64,000 nt of DNA, taken from NCBI GenBank assembly GCA_937120475.1, contig CAKZJV010000007.1, positions 2,000,068 to 2,064,067 of the forward strand. The letters are read 5' to 3'. The stretch comes from an uncultured Cryomorphaceae bacterium (GTDB taxonomy: Bacteria; Bacteroidota; Bacteroidia; Flavobacteriales; Schleiferiaceae). The position numbers were made by a program, and so were the translations under genes. The notes beneath the pieces are model-generated. The model did no database searches. It was given only the letters and a program-made list of their open reading frames with translations, and was not told the DNA's origin. Shown in pieces: positions 26,802 to 35,685 of this stretch; position 1 is the first letter of the stretch, and each line of letters opens with the position of its first letter.

Positions 26802-27644
26802 ATGTCTGATGATGCCTGGTCCGCATTAGAAGTGGAAGCTATAGTTCCCTTTTATTTTGAGATGCTTCGTAAGGAATTACGAGGCGTGAAATACAATAAA
26901 AGTGAGTACCGTAGAACCCTTTCTAAAAAAATCCCTAATCGCACCGAGGGAGCTATCGAATTCAAGCACCAAAATATCAGTGCCGTTTTAGCTGAACACA
27001 ATCTGTTATACATTGCGGGCTATCAACCCGGCTATGACAATACACAACAATTATTGAAAAAAGAGGTACTCCATCACCTCCAATTAAACCCTGATATTTT
27101 TGGTCTGTTTGATCAATTCGTTCATTCTCCGCCAAGTTTGGAGGCCAAGAAGGTTAAATTTAATAAGTGGAAAAAAGACCCACCCGAGCCTTGGGAGTTA
27201 AAGGAGGGTAAACCGGTGTACACAACGAGGCAAGTAGCAAAGCGCAACTACCTAGAAGAAGAGCAGCGCAACCGCTCTATTGGTGAGCAAGGGGAGCAAT
27301 TGGTGTACGATTATGAAGTATGGCGATTGCAAAACTCTAAACACCCTGAACTAGCTAAGGAGGTGCAATGGGTTTCTAAAGTAGATGATTCCGCAGGCTT
27401 TGACATACTTTCCAAAGATACCGATGGCCAGGATCGATATATTGAAGTGAAGACTACCACCCTGGGTAAAAAGACCCCTTTCTTCTTCTCGCAAAATGAG
27501 AATACCTTTTCGATAGAGCACGCAGAGCAGTTTTATTTGTACCGAGTATTTGACCTGCGTAAAAACCCGCGCCTATTTATGAAGCAGGGTAGTTTTGAGA
27601 GTTTTTGTAGGGTGGAGGTAAGTGGGTATAAGGGTTGGGTTTGA
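26802..27644 (+). CDS. DUF3883 protein with PD-(D/E)XK nuclease-like motif
   Basis: 280 residues. The C-terminal half matches DUF3883: 'RNRSIGEQGEQLVYDYE' helix (Glu165), 'DDSAGFDILS' (Asp201), and 'RYIEVKTTT' (Glu215-x-Lys217). This is the spacing of a PD-(D/E)XK endonuclease core. The N-terminal ~130 residues include 'KKIPNRTEGAIEFKHQNISAVL', a helical segment seen in front of such domains in restriction-type proteins. DUF3883 is common in restriction and defence genes. It is first in an AT-rich cluster with a ParB-box protein and an adenine methyltransferase, separated from them by 192 bp. A role as the restriction/effector nuclease is an inference. Confidence 0.8.
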   Translation: MSDDAWSALEVEAIVPFYFEMLRKELRGVKYNKSEYRRTLSKKIPNRTEGAIEFKHQNISAVLAEHNLLYIAGYQPGYDNTQQLLKKEVLHHLQLNPDIFGLFDQFVHSPPSLEAKKVKFNKWKKDPPEPWELKEGKPVYTTRQVAKRNYLEEEQRNRSIGEQGEQLVYDYEVWRLQNSKHPELAKEVQWVSKVDDSAGFDILSKDTDGQDRYIEVKTTTLGKKTPFFFSQNENTFSIEHAEQFYLYRVFDLRKNPRLFMKQGSFESFCRVEVSGYKGWV

Positions 27645-27836
27645 TACTAGAAAACGTTAGCCTGACTTCATTCAAATTCATTGGATTGGTATTACTTCAA
27701 AATAATTTAGCGCAATCTTCTGACTAAACGGATAACTACTGCTTCAGTTTCTTGTTCCTTATACCTATATTGATAATTCCCTAATACAAGGAAAACTTCA
27801 ATAATATACTATATTGCAAGAGCCTAATAATAGCTT

Positions 27837-29306
27837 ATGAGTAATAATTATGATTGGATGTCAAGAAGACAAAAAAGGTCTGTTGATGCCCTTAAACTAT
27901 GGTCAGACAATCCTCGACTAAACCCCTCTAAAAAATTTGTCAAACTACGTGATTATGTTGAAGACATAATTGCCGTTAAGCCTGAAAGAGACTCCTTTTT
28001 AGATGTCATGAAGGATATAGCTACTCAAGGCTGGAAACCAATTGACCCAATAGTAGTTTGGCAAGATCATGAGAATAAAAATTATTATGTAGCAGAGGGT
28101 AATCGCAGGGTAATGATTTTAAAGTTATTGAGGTCTCCACATAAATCACCTCCCGCGATAAAAGCCGCTGTAGAAAAATATTCTAAAATTTTTGATGCCA
28201 ACTCAGTGGAAAAGATTTCGGTGGCCATAGCTCCTAGTCTTGAAGATGCTAGATGGTATATAAACCAAAGGCACGGCCTTTCCTCTACCCAACGAAGATG
28301 GTCTTCGGTTCAGAATAGAAGAAATATTGCACGACTTTATAATGAGATGCATGAAAATAGCCAAAAGGTAGCAGATGAACTAGGAATGGATGTTTCAGAA
28401 GTTAACAAAGAGATACGACTTACAAAGCTGTTTGATTATATAGAAGATTTAGACGGTTATCTTTCAGATGCAGAGTTTGAAGAAGCTAACTCAATTTACT
28501 TTCCAATAACAACGGTTGACAGGTTTTTTTCCGACAATGTAAGGGAGGCCTGGGGCGTAAAGTACGATGGAGCAAATGTAGAAATCGTCAAGGACAAGGA
28601 AAGCTTTCTAAACGCTTACAAAGAGCTTATCAGAAGAATGCTCCTTCCGGTCGGAGACCCCCAGCGCTTAGACTCAAGAAATATAAACAAGAGTAATGAG
28701 AGTCATATTCTAAGTTCACTTCCAGTAGTTGAAGATGCTAAAGAAGATAGTGATATAAATGAAGTTGTTATTCAAGAAGAGAGTCCTTCAAATGATGAAA
28801 AAAAGGAAGAACAAAAACCTCCGCAACCTGTAAATCTTTTAGATGATCCAAAAAGGAAAAGGTTGGTTCCAGGAATCTTTCAAATAGAAACTGAGAAATG
28901 GCGTTTGATGAAAATTTTTTGGGAGCTAAAATCTGTTCCATTCAAGTATCCAAATGCCTTATCTGGTCTGATTAGAATCTTTCTTGATTTAGCAGTCTTG
29001 GATTATATCCAACAGAGGGATGAACTATTGCAGGGTATTCTAAACCATTTCAACAAAGACAACCTGCGTCACATAGAGCTTAAGAAGAGACTCGATTATT
29101 TGGCAAAGTATGAATTTAGCGATAACCCAAAGGTTAAAACTCTCATCACTAAACTACTAAATCCCAGTTTTGAGTACAGTCTGGATGTTTTGAATGCCTT
29201 TCAGCACAATCATGATGTGCATTTTCTTAAACAAGAGTATCTGAATAACTTTTGGAGCTTCTTGTTTCCTCTTGTTGAAAAAGTTTGCGTTATTACAAGG
29301 AGTTGA
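27837..29306 (+). CDS. ParB-box (ParB/Srx-fold) protein of defence type
   Basis: 489 residues. The N-terminal ~130 residues hold a ParB/sulfiredoxin-like domain: 'DPIVVWQD' strand, then 'YYVAEGNRRVMILKLL' with the ParB box-like EGNRR (87-91). A helical HTH-like segment follows (~163-205, 'VADELGMDVSEVNKEIRLTKL'), then an acidic linker rich in Glu/Lys/Asp/Pro (~295-340), and a helical C-terminal domain (~345-489). It is not a chromosome-partition ParB: there is no ParA partner and the layout differs. It ends 16 bp before the methyltransferase gene, so they form an operon. Base composition is clearly more AT-rich than its neighbours, suggesting transfer. Confidence 0.75.
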   Translation: MSNNYDWMSRRQKRSVDALKLWSDNPRLNPSKKFVKLRDYVEDIIAVKPERDSFLDVMKDIATQGWKPIDPIVVWQDHENKNYYVAEGNRRVMILKLLRSPHKSPPAIKAAVEKYSKIFDANSVEKISVAIAPSLEDARWYINQRHGLSSTQRRWSSVQNRRNIARLYNEMHENSQKVADELGMDVSEVNKEIRLTKLFDYIEDLDGYLSDAEFEEANSIYFPITTVDRFFSDNVREAWGVKYDGANVEIVKDKESFLNAYKELIRRMLLPVGDPQRLDSRNINKSNESHILSSLPVVEDAKEDSDINEVVIQEESPSNDEKKEEQKPPQPVNLLDDPKRKRLVPGIFQIETEKWRLMKIFWELKSVPFKYPNALSGLIRIFLDLAVLDYIQQRDELLQGILNHFNKDNLRHIELKKRLDYLAKYEFSDNPKVKTLITKLLNPSFEYSLDVLNAFQHNHDVHFLKQEYLNNFWSFLFPLVEKVCVITRS

Positions 29307-29322
29307 CTAACTCATTTAAAGT

Positions 29323-30249
29323 ATGACCAACACTCCCTTGCGCTACCCGGGCGGTAAATCGTTAATGACTGATTTCTTTACACGTTTTATTTCTGAGAAT
29401 CAATTAAGAAATACTATTTATGCTGAACCTTATTGCGGTGGTGCAGGTGCTGGGATAAACTTACTACTTAATGACAGTATAGACGAGCTTTGGCTAAATG
29501 ATGCTAGCTCTGCAATCTATTCCTTTTGGTATAGTATCAAGCATTTAGGAGACGAATTTTTACGACTTTTTGATGAAACTGAAGTGACTTTATCAGAGTG
29601 GTTCCTCCAAAAGAAGGTATTTGAAAACACCGATTTGAAAACAAACGATGGCCTACTTAAGAAGGGGTTCGCGACTTTTTTTCTCAATCGTACCAACCGA
29701 TCTGGTATTATTGATGCGGGACCTATCGGTGGTCAAACCATTCCTAGTCAAGAAAATGCCAACTACAAAATTGACGCTCGATTCAATAAGATCAATCTCC
29801 GGCCTAAACTTGAAAAGATAATTGGATTGAGTGATAGAATTCAAGTATTTAATCTTGATGCTCTTGACTTTCTCAGTGTCTTAAAAAACCCTATACCTAA
29901 ATATCAGAAACATGATTTTTTTGTTTACTTAGACCCTCCATATTACACTCAGGGATCATCACTATATTTAAATTATTACGATAAGAAGGATCACGAATCT
30001 ATTTCCAAGTTTTTGAAACAAAATGAACTTAACTTCAAGTGGATACTTTCATACGATAGCGTAAAACCAATAAGAGAGCTGTATAGTGAGTTCAGAACAT
30101 ATAACTTTTATTTGAACTACCACGTTCAGGAATCTAAGATGGGTAAGGAGTTACTTGTTTATTCCAAAAACTCACAAATTCCTAAAAACCTTGTTCTTAA
30201 GTACATTAAAGCAAGCAAAAAGAAAATAGAGTTAATAAAGGCTTCGTAA
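29323..30249 (+). CDS. D12-class (Dam-type) DNA adenine N6-methyltransferase
   Basis: 308 residues. N-terminal 'LRYPGGKS' (6-13) and motif I 'EPYCGGAGAGINLLL' (~35-49) bind S-adenosylmethionine; 'LWLND' follows. Motif IV DPPY is at 204-207 in 'VYLDPPYYTQG'. This is the classic order of Dam/M.DpnII-type D12 enzymes, which usually methylate adenine in short sites such as GATC. The site here is unknown. It shares an AT-rich operon with the ParB-box protein. It may protect host DNA against the DUF3883 and/or ParB-box protein, or may be an orphan. It is convergent with purQ. Confidence 0.9.
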   Translation: MTNTPLRYPGGKSLMTDFFTRFISENQLRNTIYAEPYCGGAGAGINLLLNDSIDELWLNDASSAIYSFWYSIKHLGDEFLRLFDETEVTLSEWFLQKKVFENTDLKTNDGLLKKGFATFFLNRTNRSGIIDAGPIGGQTIPSQENANYKIDARFNKINLRPKLEKIIGLSDRIQVFNLDALDFLSVLKNPIPKYQKHDFFVYLDPPYYTQGSSLYLNYYDKKDHESISKFLKQNELNFKWILSYDSVKPIRELYSEFRTYNFYLNYHVQESKMGKELLVYSKNSQIPKNLVLKYIKASKKKIELIKAS

Positions 30250-30354
30250 ACTGCACAGCCTGACAGCGAATTTAATATTATAATGCAGATTAATAGTCCC
30301 CCTGAGCAGCCTATTCTGAGCCTGAACAAGGAGGATGGAAGGGTGACCTGCTCA

Positions 30355-31047
30355 TTAAGCCGTCACCAAACTCCCGATCAGGCTCTCAAAAAAGGCGCGA
30401 CCATCGGTATTGCCGAGGGCCGGGTCGGCCGCACGTTCGGGGTGAGGCATCATGCCAAATACATTCTTGTTTTTATTGGTTACCCCGGCTATGTTGTTCA
30501 GGGAACCATTGGGGTTGGCGGCATCGTTTACGTTGCCTTCCGCATCGGAATAATAGAAAAGTATCTGCTCATTGTCCTGCAGTTGCTGCAAAGTATCCTC
30601 GTGGGCAAAGTAGCGGCCTTCCCCGTGGGCAATGGGAATTTTATAAGCCTTATCCTCCAGGCTGGCGGTAAGCGGGTTACTGCGGTGGGCGGGTTTAAGG
30701 TGTACGTTTTTACAGATAAAGGAATGGCTGGTATTGTGCTGCAAAGTTCCGGGCAACAGTCCGCTTTCGCAGAGCACCTGGAAGCCGTTGCAAACGCCCA
30801 TTACGTAACCGCCCTTATGGGCAAATTCAATTACCTTTTCCATAATGGGTGAAAAGCGGGCAATGGCCCCGGAGCGCAGGTAATCGCCATAGGAAAAACC
30901 ACCGGGCAGCATTACAAAATCCACCCCCTGCAGGTCGGTATCCTTATGCCAAAGTTCCACCACTTCCTGTTGCATAATGTTGCGCAGTACGTAAATCATA
31001 TCCTGATCGCAATTACTGCCGGGAAAAATGACCACTCCGAATTTCAT
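30355..31047 (-). CDS. purQ: phosphoribosylformylglycinamidine synthase, glutaminase subunit
   Basis: 230 residues, the usual PurQ length. It is a class I glutamine amidotransferase: 'IFPGSNCD' at the N-terminus, 'LPGGFSYGDYLRSGAIA', nucleophile Cys86 in GVCNGFQ, and the His-Glu pair in 'GMMPHPERA'. It releases ammonia from glutamine for FGAM synthesis in purine biosynthesis, together with PurL and PurS encoded elsewhere. Last gene of a leftward block. It likely has its own promoter (TATTTTTG on the minus strand, 31068-31075). Confidence 0.95.
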   Translation of the reverse strand: MKFGVVIFPGSNCDQDMIYVLRNIMQQEVVELWHKDTDLQGVDFVMLPGGFSYGDYLRSGAIARFSPIMEKVIEFAHKGGYVMGVCNGFQVLCESGLLPGTLQHNTSHSFICKNVHLKPAHRSNPLTASLEDKAYKIPIAHGEGRYFAHEDTLQQLQDNEQILFYYSDAEGNVNDAANPNGSLNNIAGVTNKNKNVFGMMPHPERAADPALGNTDGRAFFESLIGSLVTA

Positions 31048-31067
31048 AGCTGCTAAAGTTTAAGCGG

Positions 31068-31075
31068 CAAAAATA
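31068..31075 (-). promoter_or_regulatory. -7 element for purQ (TATTTTTG)
   Basis: On the minus strand TATTTTTG matches TAnnTTTG exactly, with 20 nt to the ATG of purQ at 31047. It lies in the 34-bp gap after the dehydratase gene. No good -33 TTTG was found at the usual distance. Confidence 0.4.
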
Positions 31076-31081
31076 CGTTTT

Positions 31082-32020
31082 TTAAAACGGTAAACCAGCC
31101 AGATCTACATTACCACCGGTAAGAATAAGGCCTACCTTTTTACCTTCAAAATGCGAACGGTGGGCCAGTAAACCGGCCAGGGCTACGGCCGAGGAGGGTT
31201 CCACCACTATCTTCATCCGTTCCCAGATGAGTTGCATAGCGTGGCGTATCTCCGCTTCGCTGCACAACAGTATGTCCTGCACTAGTTCGCGGATGTAAGG
31301 AAAGGTGATATCCCCCAAAGAGGTACGCAGCCCATCGGCTATGGTATCGGGCTGGGTACAGGGAATGATCTTCCCGGCCTTGAGGCTTTGAAAGGCATCA
31401 TCGGCCCCTTCGGGCTCACAACCCATCACTACCGTTTGGGGAGCAAGGTAATGCGTAGCCAGGGCACTGCCGGCCAAAAGGCCGCCTCCCCCCACGGGGG
31501 CCAGCAGAAAGTCCAAAGCCGGAATTTCCGCGTGTAACTCCATAGTGCAACTCGCCTGTCCGCTAATGGTACGTTCCGCGTTAAAGGGCGGTATGAATAC
31601 GGCTCCGTGCTTCTCTTGCACTTCTTGTAAGGTGCTTTCCCGCGCGGGCAGGGTGCTCTCACATTCCACCACGGTAGCCCCGTAGGCTTTTACCGCCTGC
31701 TTTTTAACCTGTGGCGCATTTTCCGGCATCACTACCCAGGCCTTTACCCCGGCTTGTTGGGCGGCCCAGGCCAGGGCCTGGCCGTGGTTGCCGGACGAAT
31801 GGGTGGCTACGCCCTTTTGTTTTTCGGCATCGGTGAGCTGTAAAACGGAATTGGTGGCGCCCCGGGCTTTGAAGGAACCGGTTTTCTGAAAGTTTTCACA
31901 CTTGAAATACAGTTCGGCACCACTGAGGTGATTGAGGTAATGGTTGGTCAGTACCGGGGTTTGATGGATATGGGAATGAATGCGGCTGGCAGCCGCCTCT
32001 ATTTCCGCCAGTGTAATCAT
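31082..32020 (-). CDS. PLP-dependent threonine/serine dehydratase or racemase
   Basis: 312 residues, a fold-type II PLP enzyme without an ACT domain. The Schiff-base Lys51 is in 'GSFKARGA', 'SSGNHGQALA' binds the carboxylate, 'GGGGLLAG' is the phosphate-binding loop, and 'LTGGNVDL' lies near the end. The length and motifs fit catabolic threonine dehydratase or serine racemase/dehydratase; these cannot be told apart by eye. It is part of a compact leftward set (AddB-like nuclease, small exported protein, this gene) with 3-8 bp gaps or overlaps. Confidence 0.85.
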   Translation of the reverse strand: MITLAEIEAAASRIHSHIHQTPVLTNHYLNHLSGAELYFKCENFQKTGSFKARGATNSVLQLTDAEKQKGVATHSSGNHGQALAWAAQQAGVKAWVVMPENAPQVKKQAVKAYGATVVECESTLPARESTLQEVQEKHGAVFIPPFNAERTISGQASCTMELHAEIPALDFLLAPVGGGGLLAGSALATHYLAPQTVVMGCEPEGADDAFQSLKAGKIIPCTQPDTIADGLRTSLGDITFPYIRELVQDILLCSEAEIRHAMQLIWERMKIVVEPSSAVALAGLLAHRSHFEGKKVGLILTGGNVDLAGLPF

Positions 32021-32023
32021 GAA

Positions 32024-32413
32024 TTAAATGTCGTATTGGAGGCGCGTGGTAGAAGGTAGGATGAGCGGAGCAAACTTTGGTTTTTTCTCCATCTCAATGG
32101 TAATGCTTTCCTTTTCGCAATGCAGGGTTTTCATCTTTTGGATGCGGTAACCCTTTTTGTAGATGCTCACCTTAAACTCATCGGAAGGCAGGTAATTGAT
32201 TTCGTAGTTGAGGGAAAAATCGCCTTTCAGATCGGTTTCCACGGAGTGGATTACCTGACCGTTGCGCTCGATGCTGATCACCGCTCCGGGAATAGCTTCG
32301 CCAGAGTTTTCATCGGTAACGGTACCCTTCATAAAAACGGGGCGCGTTCCGTGAGCTTGCGCGGCAAAACTCAACAAAAAACAGGTTATCAGTATGGCTA
32401 TTGGTCTAAACAT
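32024..32413 (-). CDS. exported carboxypeptidase-regulatory-like domain protein
   Basis: 129 residues. A signal peptide ends SFAAQA-H (~residue 20), then one CarboxypepD_reg-like/Ig fold: 'KGTVTDENSGEAIPGAVISIERNG', 'TDLKGDFSLNYEI', 'VSIYKKGYRIQKMK'. This domain type is often the N-terminal plug of TonB-dependent receptors, but here it stands alone. Its start overlaps the end of the nuclease gene by 8 bp. It is likely a periplasmic protein of unknown role. Confidence 0.75.
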   Translation of the reverse strand: MFRPIAILITCFLLSFAAQAHGTRPVFMKGTVTDENSGEAIPGAVISIERNGQVIHSVETDLKGDFSLNYEINYLPSDEFKVSIYKKGYRIQKMKTLHCEKESITIEMEKKPKFAPLILPSTTRLQYDI

Positions 32414-35225
32414 CTGATCCCAAAGGTACTATCTTTTCTGTAAATGCCAGCCCGGGGTCAAAAACTTCTTCCAGAATACCCCTTAAAAAGGCTTCAAACT
32501 CCTCCAGCAAACTACCGCCTACCCCTTGCTGCCGTTGGTATTCCAGCGGAAAATCACCTTCGCGGGCATTGCGCAGGCTGATGATGGAGGGATATACTTT
32601 TTCCGCTCCGGGGTTGTTTTGCAGGTATAGGTATGCGTAGGTCATCAATTGTAAAGACTTGTTTTTTAGCCCGGGTTGCCTGAGTTCGTCCATTTCCCTG
32701 AACTTTACTTCGGAGGCCTGAACACCGCCACTCTTGTAATCGGTCACCCGGATTTCCCCGTTCCAACGGTCAATACGGTCGGCAATCCCCCGGATTTTTA
32801 CGGCCTGTCCGCTGGAGAGGTACAGGGTAGTTTCCAACTCTTCTTCCAGGGCCAGGATCTCTACTTTTTCGCCCCGCTCCTCCGCGGCTTTCAGCCGTGC
32901 CTTTTCCTGCCGAAGAAAGTTGCGCAGCATGCCGGTTAGTGCTTCGCGGATGAGCAGGTTTTTACCGCGATTTACATCGGGCAAACCCATTTCACGCAGG
33001 CGTTGCACCACCTCGTGCCGCAATTGTTGCTCACTGCGCTGAAAGGCGGGCAGGGCGGAATGATAGTTTTTTACGGGGCCCCGGCTTTTATCTTCTCCTT
33101 CGGAAAAAAAGGCTTCCAGTATTTCGTGCAATACGGAGCCCTGGGTGTTATAGCCAATCACCTCTTCCACCTCCTCGGCATCGTCAATACCCAGCACCCT
33201 GCGGTAGTAAAACTGCAAAGGGCTGTTCACATAATCAATAAGGGCGGTGGGCGAAAAACCACGACTCGCCATTTGGTTGAGCCTTTTCAAAAGGGCGGGC
33301 GTCTTTTCCACCTTCTTTTCCGTGGGCACCTGCAAGGAAACCGGGGCTGCGATGGTTTGGTGCTCCCATTCAATGTTGGGGTTTACCCGCAACAGTTCAA
33401 TCTTTAACTGGGCGATAAAACGACTGGCTTCCCCGGCTCCCCAACCGCTGTTCTGGCTGTTGTACAGCAGGGTAATGTTTTCGGCCCGTTGTAACAGGCG
33501 GTAAAAGTGATAGGCAAAAATGGCATCCTTATCCAGGTAGGTGGGTAAGCCAAATTTGAGTTTTACATCGTAGGGAATAAAACTGTTTTCGCTGCGGCCT
33601 TTGGGTAAAATATCTTCATTGATGCTGGTGAGTACCAGGTTGCGAAAATCGAGGGTACGGGTTTCCAGCATTCCCATTACCTGCAGGCCGCTGAGCGGCT
33701 CACCCCGCAGGTCGATGGTTTCGGTGGCCAGCAGTTCGCGGTAAAAGTGATAGGCGGTTTTAAGGTCGGTATGGACCTCCGGCTCGGCCAGGAGGCGTGA
33801 GAGCTGCTGAAAAAGTTTAAAGAAGGCAAAGAGCAGGTGTACCTGGAAGCTCTGGTCTTCCAGTTTATCCTTCAACCATTCACAAAAACGGGCTATGGCC
33901 AGGCACAGGTGCTGGGGCTGCTGGCGGTAATCGCGGAAAAGGGCCTGCACTTCTTCGGGCAGCTCTTCCCCGGTCCAGCCTTCCAGCTCGGGCAAAGCGA
34001 GAAATACTTTGTTTTGCTCCCGCATGCGGCTGCGCCAAACCGCAATGTTTTCGGGCCGCGGGTGCATCCGCATCCACAGCGGGTGCGCTAAAAGGTCGTT
34101 CCACCTTTGGTGGTAAAAGGCGGGGTGCCCTTCCTTTGATTTTACGGCTTTGCCTTCAAAGTGGATGTGCATTTCCCAAAGGGTGCGAAAAAAGCCCGAA
34201 ACCGAGGTGTTTTTCAGGGGCAAGCCCATGGTTACGTTGAGCTTTTCAATGGGCTCCGCCAGGTGATTGAGGAAGCTGGGCAAAAGGCTTTCATCGGCCA
34301 TCACCAGGGCTACATCCTGCAAATCGTTCTCCAGGTATTCCACCAAACTGGCGTTGGCGGCTATCATTTGCAGGGTGCTGCCGGAAACTGCTTTTACGGT
34401 GATCTTTTTGGGGGCTTCCATCAGGTGGCGGCCGATCCAGTTCAGTTCACCGTCTTCACGGAGGCGTTTCAGCAGCTTACTTTCGCGTAAAAACTTACCG
34501 GCCTCGTGCTTTTCATCGCGGTAATAGTATTCATCAATATCCCAGTACAGTCGGGCCAGGCCACTTTCATAAAGCTTGCTGAAGAGGGTTTCCTCGGCCT
34601 GGTTCAGGGCACTGAAGCCAGCAATAAAAACCTTTTGGTAACGCGCCTTTAAAGCGGGTATCCGGGCATCAATGGTTTTGGCCATTTCGCGATAGGCCAG
34701 GCCCTGGTAAACGCGGCCGGTGCTTTTGAGGTCATCGGTAAAATCGCGGTACAGTTGGGTGAGCTTTTCCCAAAAGCGCAGGTAATCGCGAATCATGGGT
34801 GTGTCGCTGCTTTCTCCGGGAGTAAGGTCCCATTGCTCAATGCGCTTAACATCGGCCAGGTAACCGAAGATATCCTGCGGGCGCACCAGGTGGCGGTCAA
34901 TTTCATTGAAGTCGCCCAGCAGGGTACCGGCCCATTTCACAAAATCGGAAAACTCATCTTTTTGGGGAAGGTCTAACTGGCGGTAAGCCTTGTAGAGCTT
35001 AAAAACGAGTACGGCATTTTCTTCCTGCTCCCATTCCAGGTTTTCCAGTAAAAAATCTTCAATGGTAGTAATGTGCGGGGCAAAAACCGGCTTGTGAATG
35101 AGTTGGCTCAGTTCCTTTTTCAGGAACACAGCCGCCCTGCGGCTGGGCATAATCACCGCCATATCCGGCAAGGCAGCATCCTGCTGAAGCAGCTCATAGG
35201 CCAGTTGCCGGAGAAAGGTTTGCAT
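32406..35225 (-). CDS. AddB/RecB-like PD-(D/E)XK nuclease family protein
   Basis: 939 residues. The N-terminal part resembles the inactivated helicase of AddB ('DMAVIMPSRRAAVFLKKEL', 'VALVMADESLLPSFL'). The C-terminal ~260 residues form the PD-(D/E)XK nuclease: helix 'GSVLHEILEAFF', then 'IRGIADRIDRW' and 'VTDYKSGG' giving the Asp and Asp/Lys catalytic pattern. In Bacteroidota this ~900-1000-residue protein partners with an AddA/UvrD-like helicase-nuclease in double-strand-break resection. No such partner is next to it here. It is likely first in its operon. Confidence 0.82.
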   Translation of the reverse strand: MQTFLRQLAYELLQQDAALPDMAVIMPSRRAAVFLKKELSQLIHKPVFAPHITTIEDFLLENLEWEQEENAVLVFKLYKAYRQLDLPQKDEFSDFVKWAGTLLGDFNEIDRHLVRPQDIFGYLADVKRIEQWDLTPGESSDTPMIRDYLRFWEKLTQLYRDFTDDLKSTGRVYQGLAYREMAKTIDARIPALKARYQKVFIAGFSALNQAEETLFSKLYESGLARLYWDIDEYYYRDEKHEAGKFLRESKLLKRLREDGELNWIGRHLMEAPKKITVKAVSGSTLQMIAANASLVEYLENDLQDVALVMADESLLPSFLNHLAEPIEKLNVTMGLPLKNTSVSGFFRTLWEMHIHFEGKAVKSKEGHPAFYHQRWNDLLAHPLWMRMHPRPENIAVWRSRMREQNKVFLALPELEGWTGEELPEEVQALFRDYRQQPQHLCLAIARFCEWLKDKLEDQSFQVHLLFAFFKLFQQLSRLLAEPEVHTDLKTAYHFYRELLATETIDLRGEPLSGLQVMGMLETRTLDFRNLVLTSINEDILPKGRSENSFIPYDVKLKFGLPTYLDKDAIFAYHFYRLLQRAENITLLYNSQNSGWGAGEASRFIAQLKIELLRVNPNIEWEHQTIAAPVSLQVPTEKKVEKTPALLKRLNQMASRGFSPTALIDYVNSPLQFYYRRVLGIDDAEEVEEVIGYNTQGSVLHEILEAFFSEGEDKSRGPVKNYHSALPAFQRSEQQLRHEVVQRLREMGLPDVNRGKNLLIREALTGMLRNFLRQEKARLKAAEERGEKVEILALEEELETTLYLSSGQAVKIRGIADRIDRWNGEIRVTDYKSGGVQASEVKFREMDELRQPGLKNKSLQLMTYAYLYLQNNPGAEKVYPSIISLRNAREGDFPLEYQRQQGVGGSLLEEFEAFLRGILEEVFDPGLAFTEKIVPLGSDV

Positions 35226-35289
35226 GGTGAACTTTTAGTACCAGGGAAGTTAGTTTTAAAAAACCAACCCTCCCGGTTTAGGTCTTTGT

Positions 35290-35661
35290 TTATTTAACCA
35301 ACTGGTAATTTCCAACCAATACCGAGGCCGAAATATGAAGGGCCTTTTCAAGCTCCCTGATCATATCCACGGTGAGTCTTTTCTTCCGGTTTAAAACTTC
35401 AGAAACCCGGCTTTTACCACCAATAAGCCCCACCAAATCCTTTTGTTTAATATTCATTTCTTCCATCCTTATTTTGATAGCCTCAATGGGGTCGGGAGCT
35501 TCAATCGGGTAATGTTGGTTTTCGTAATTATTGATCAAGAGGGTCAGAATTTCCGCTTCATCGCCCTCTTCCGTATTGGGCAAAGCGTCAAATATCAAAT
35601 CCAGCCTTTCCAATGCCTTTTCGTAATCTTCCTCCGTTTTTAGGGGTCTTATCTTCATCAC
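35290..35661 (-). CDS. HigA-type antitoxin-like HTH protein, no toxin gene adjacent
   Basis: 123 residues. The N-terminal 'KIRPLKTEEDYEKALERLDLIF' is typical of long HigA-type antitoxins. The Xre-like HTH spans ~64-115 ('MNIKQKDLVGLIGGKSRVSEVLNRKKRL'). Such proteins bind their operator and neutralise a HigB mRNA interferase encoded directly upstream. Here the upstream neighbour is the 1472-residue exported protein (24-bp gap) and no HigB-like frame is visible, so it is an orphan antitoxin or a plain regulator. Confidence 0.8.
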   Translation of the reverse strand: MMKIRPLKTEEDYEKALERLDLIFDALPNTEEGDEAEILTLLINNYENQHYPIEAPDPIEAIKIRMEEMNIKQKDLVGLIGGKSRVSEVLNRKKRLTVDMIRELEKALHISASVLVGNYQLVK

Positions 35662-35685
35662 CTTAATTTTTAAATGTGGTCTGCA

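Noticed and set aside
27837-29306. ParB-box protein as a chromosome- or plasmid-partition ParB
   Set aside because: No ParA gene is adjacent and no parS-like palindrome was noticed. The domain layout after the ParB box differs and the partner is a methyltransferase.
30283-30852. 189-residue frame on the + strand
   Set aside because: Antisense to purQ, whose catalytic motifs are all intact.
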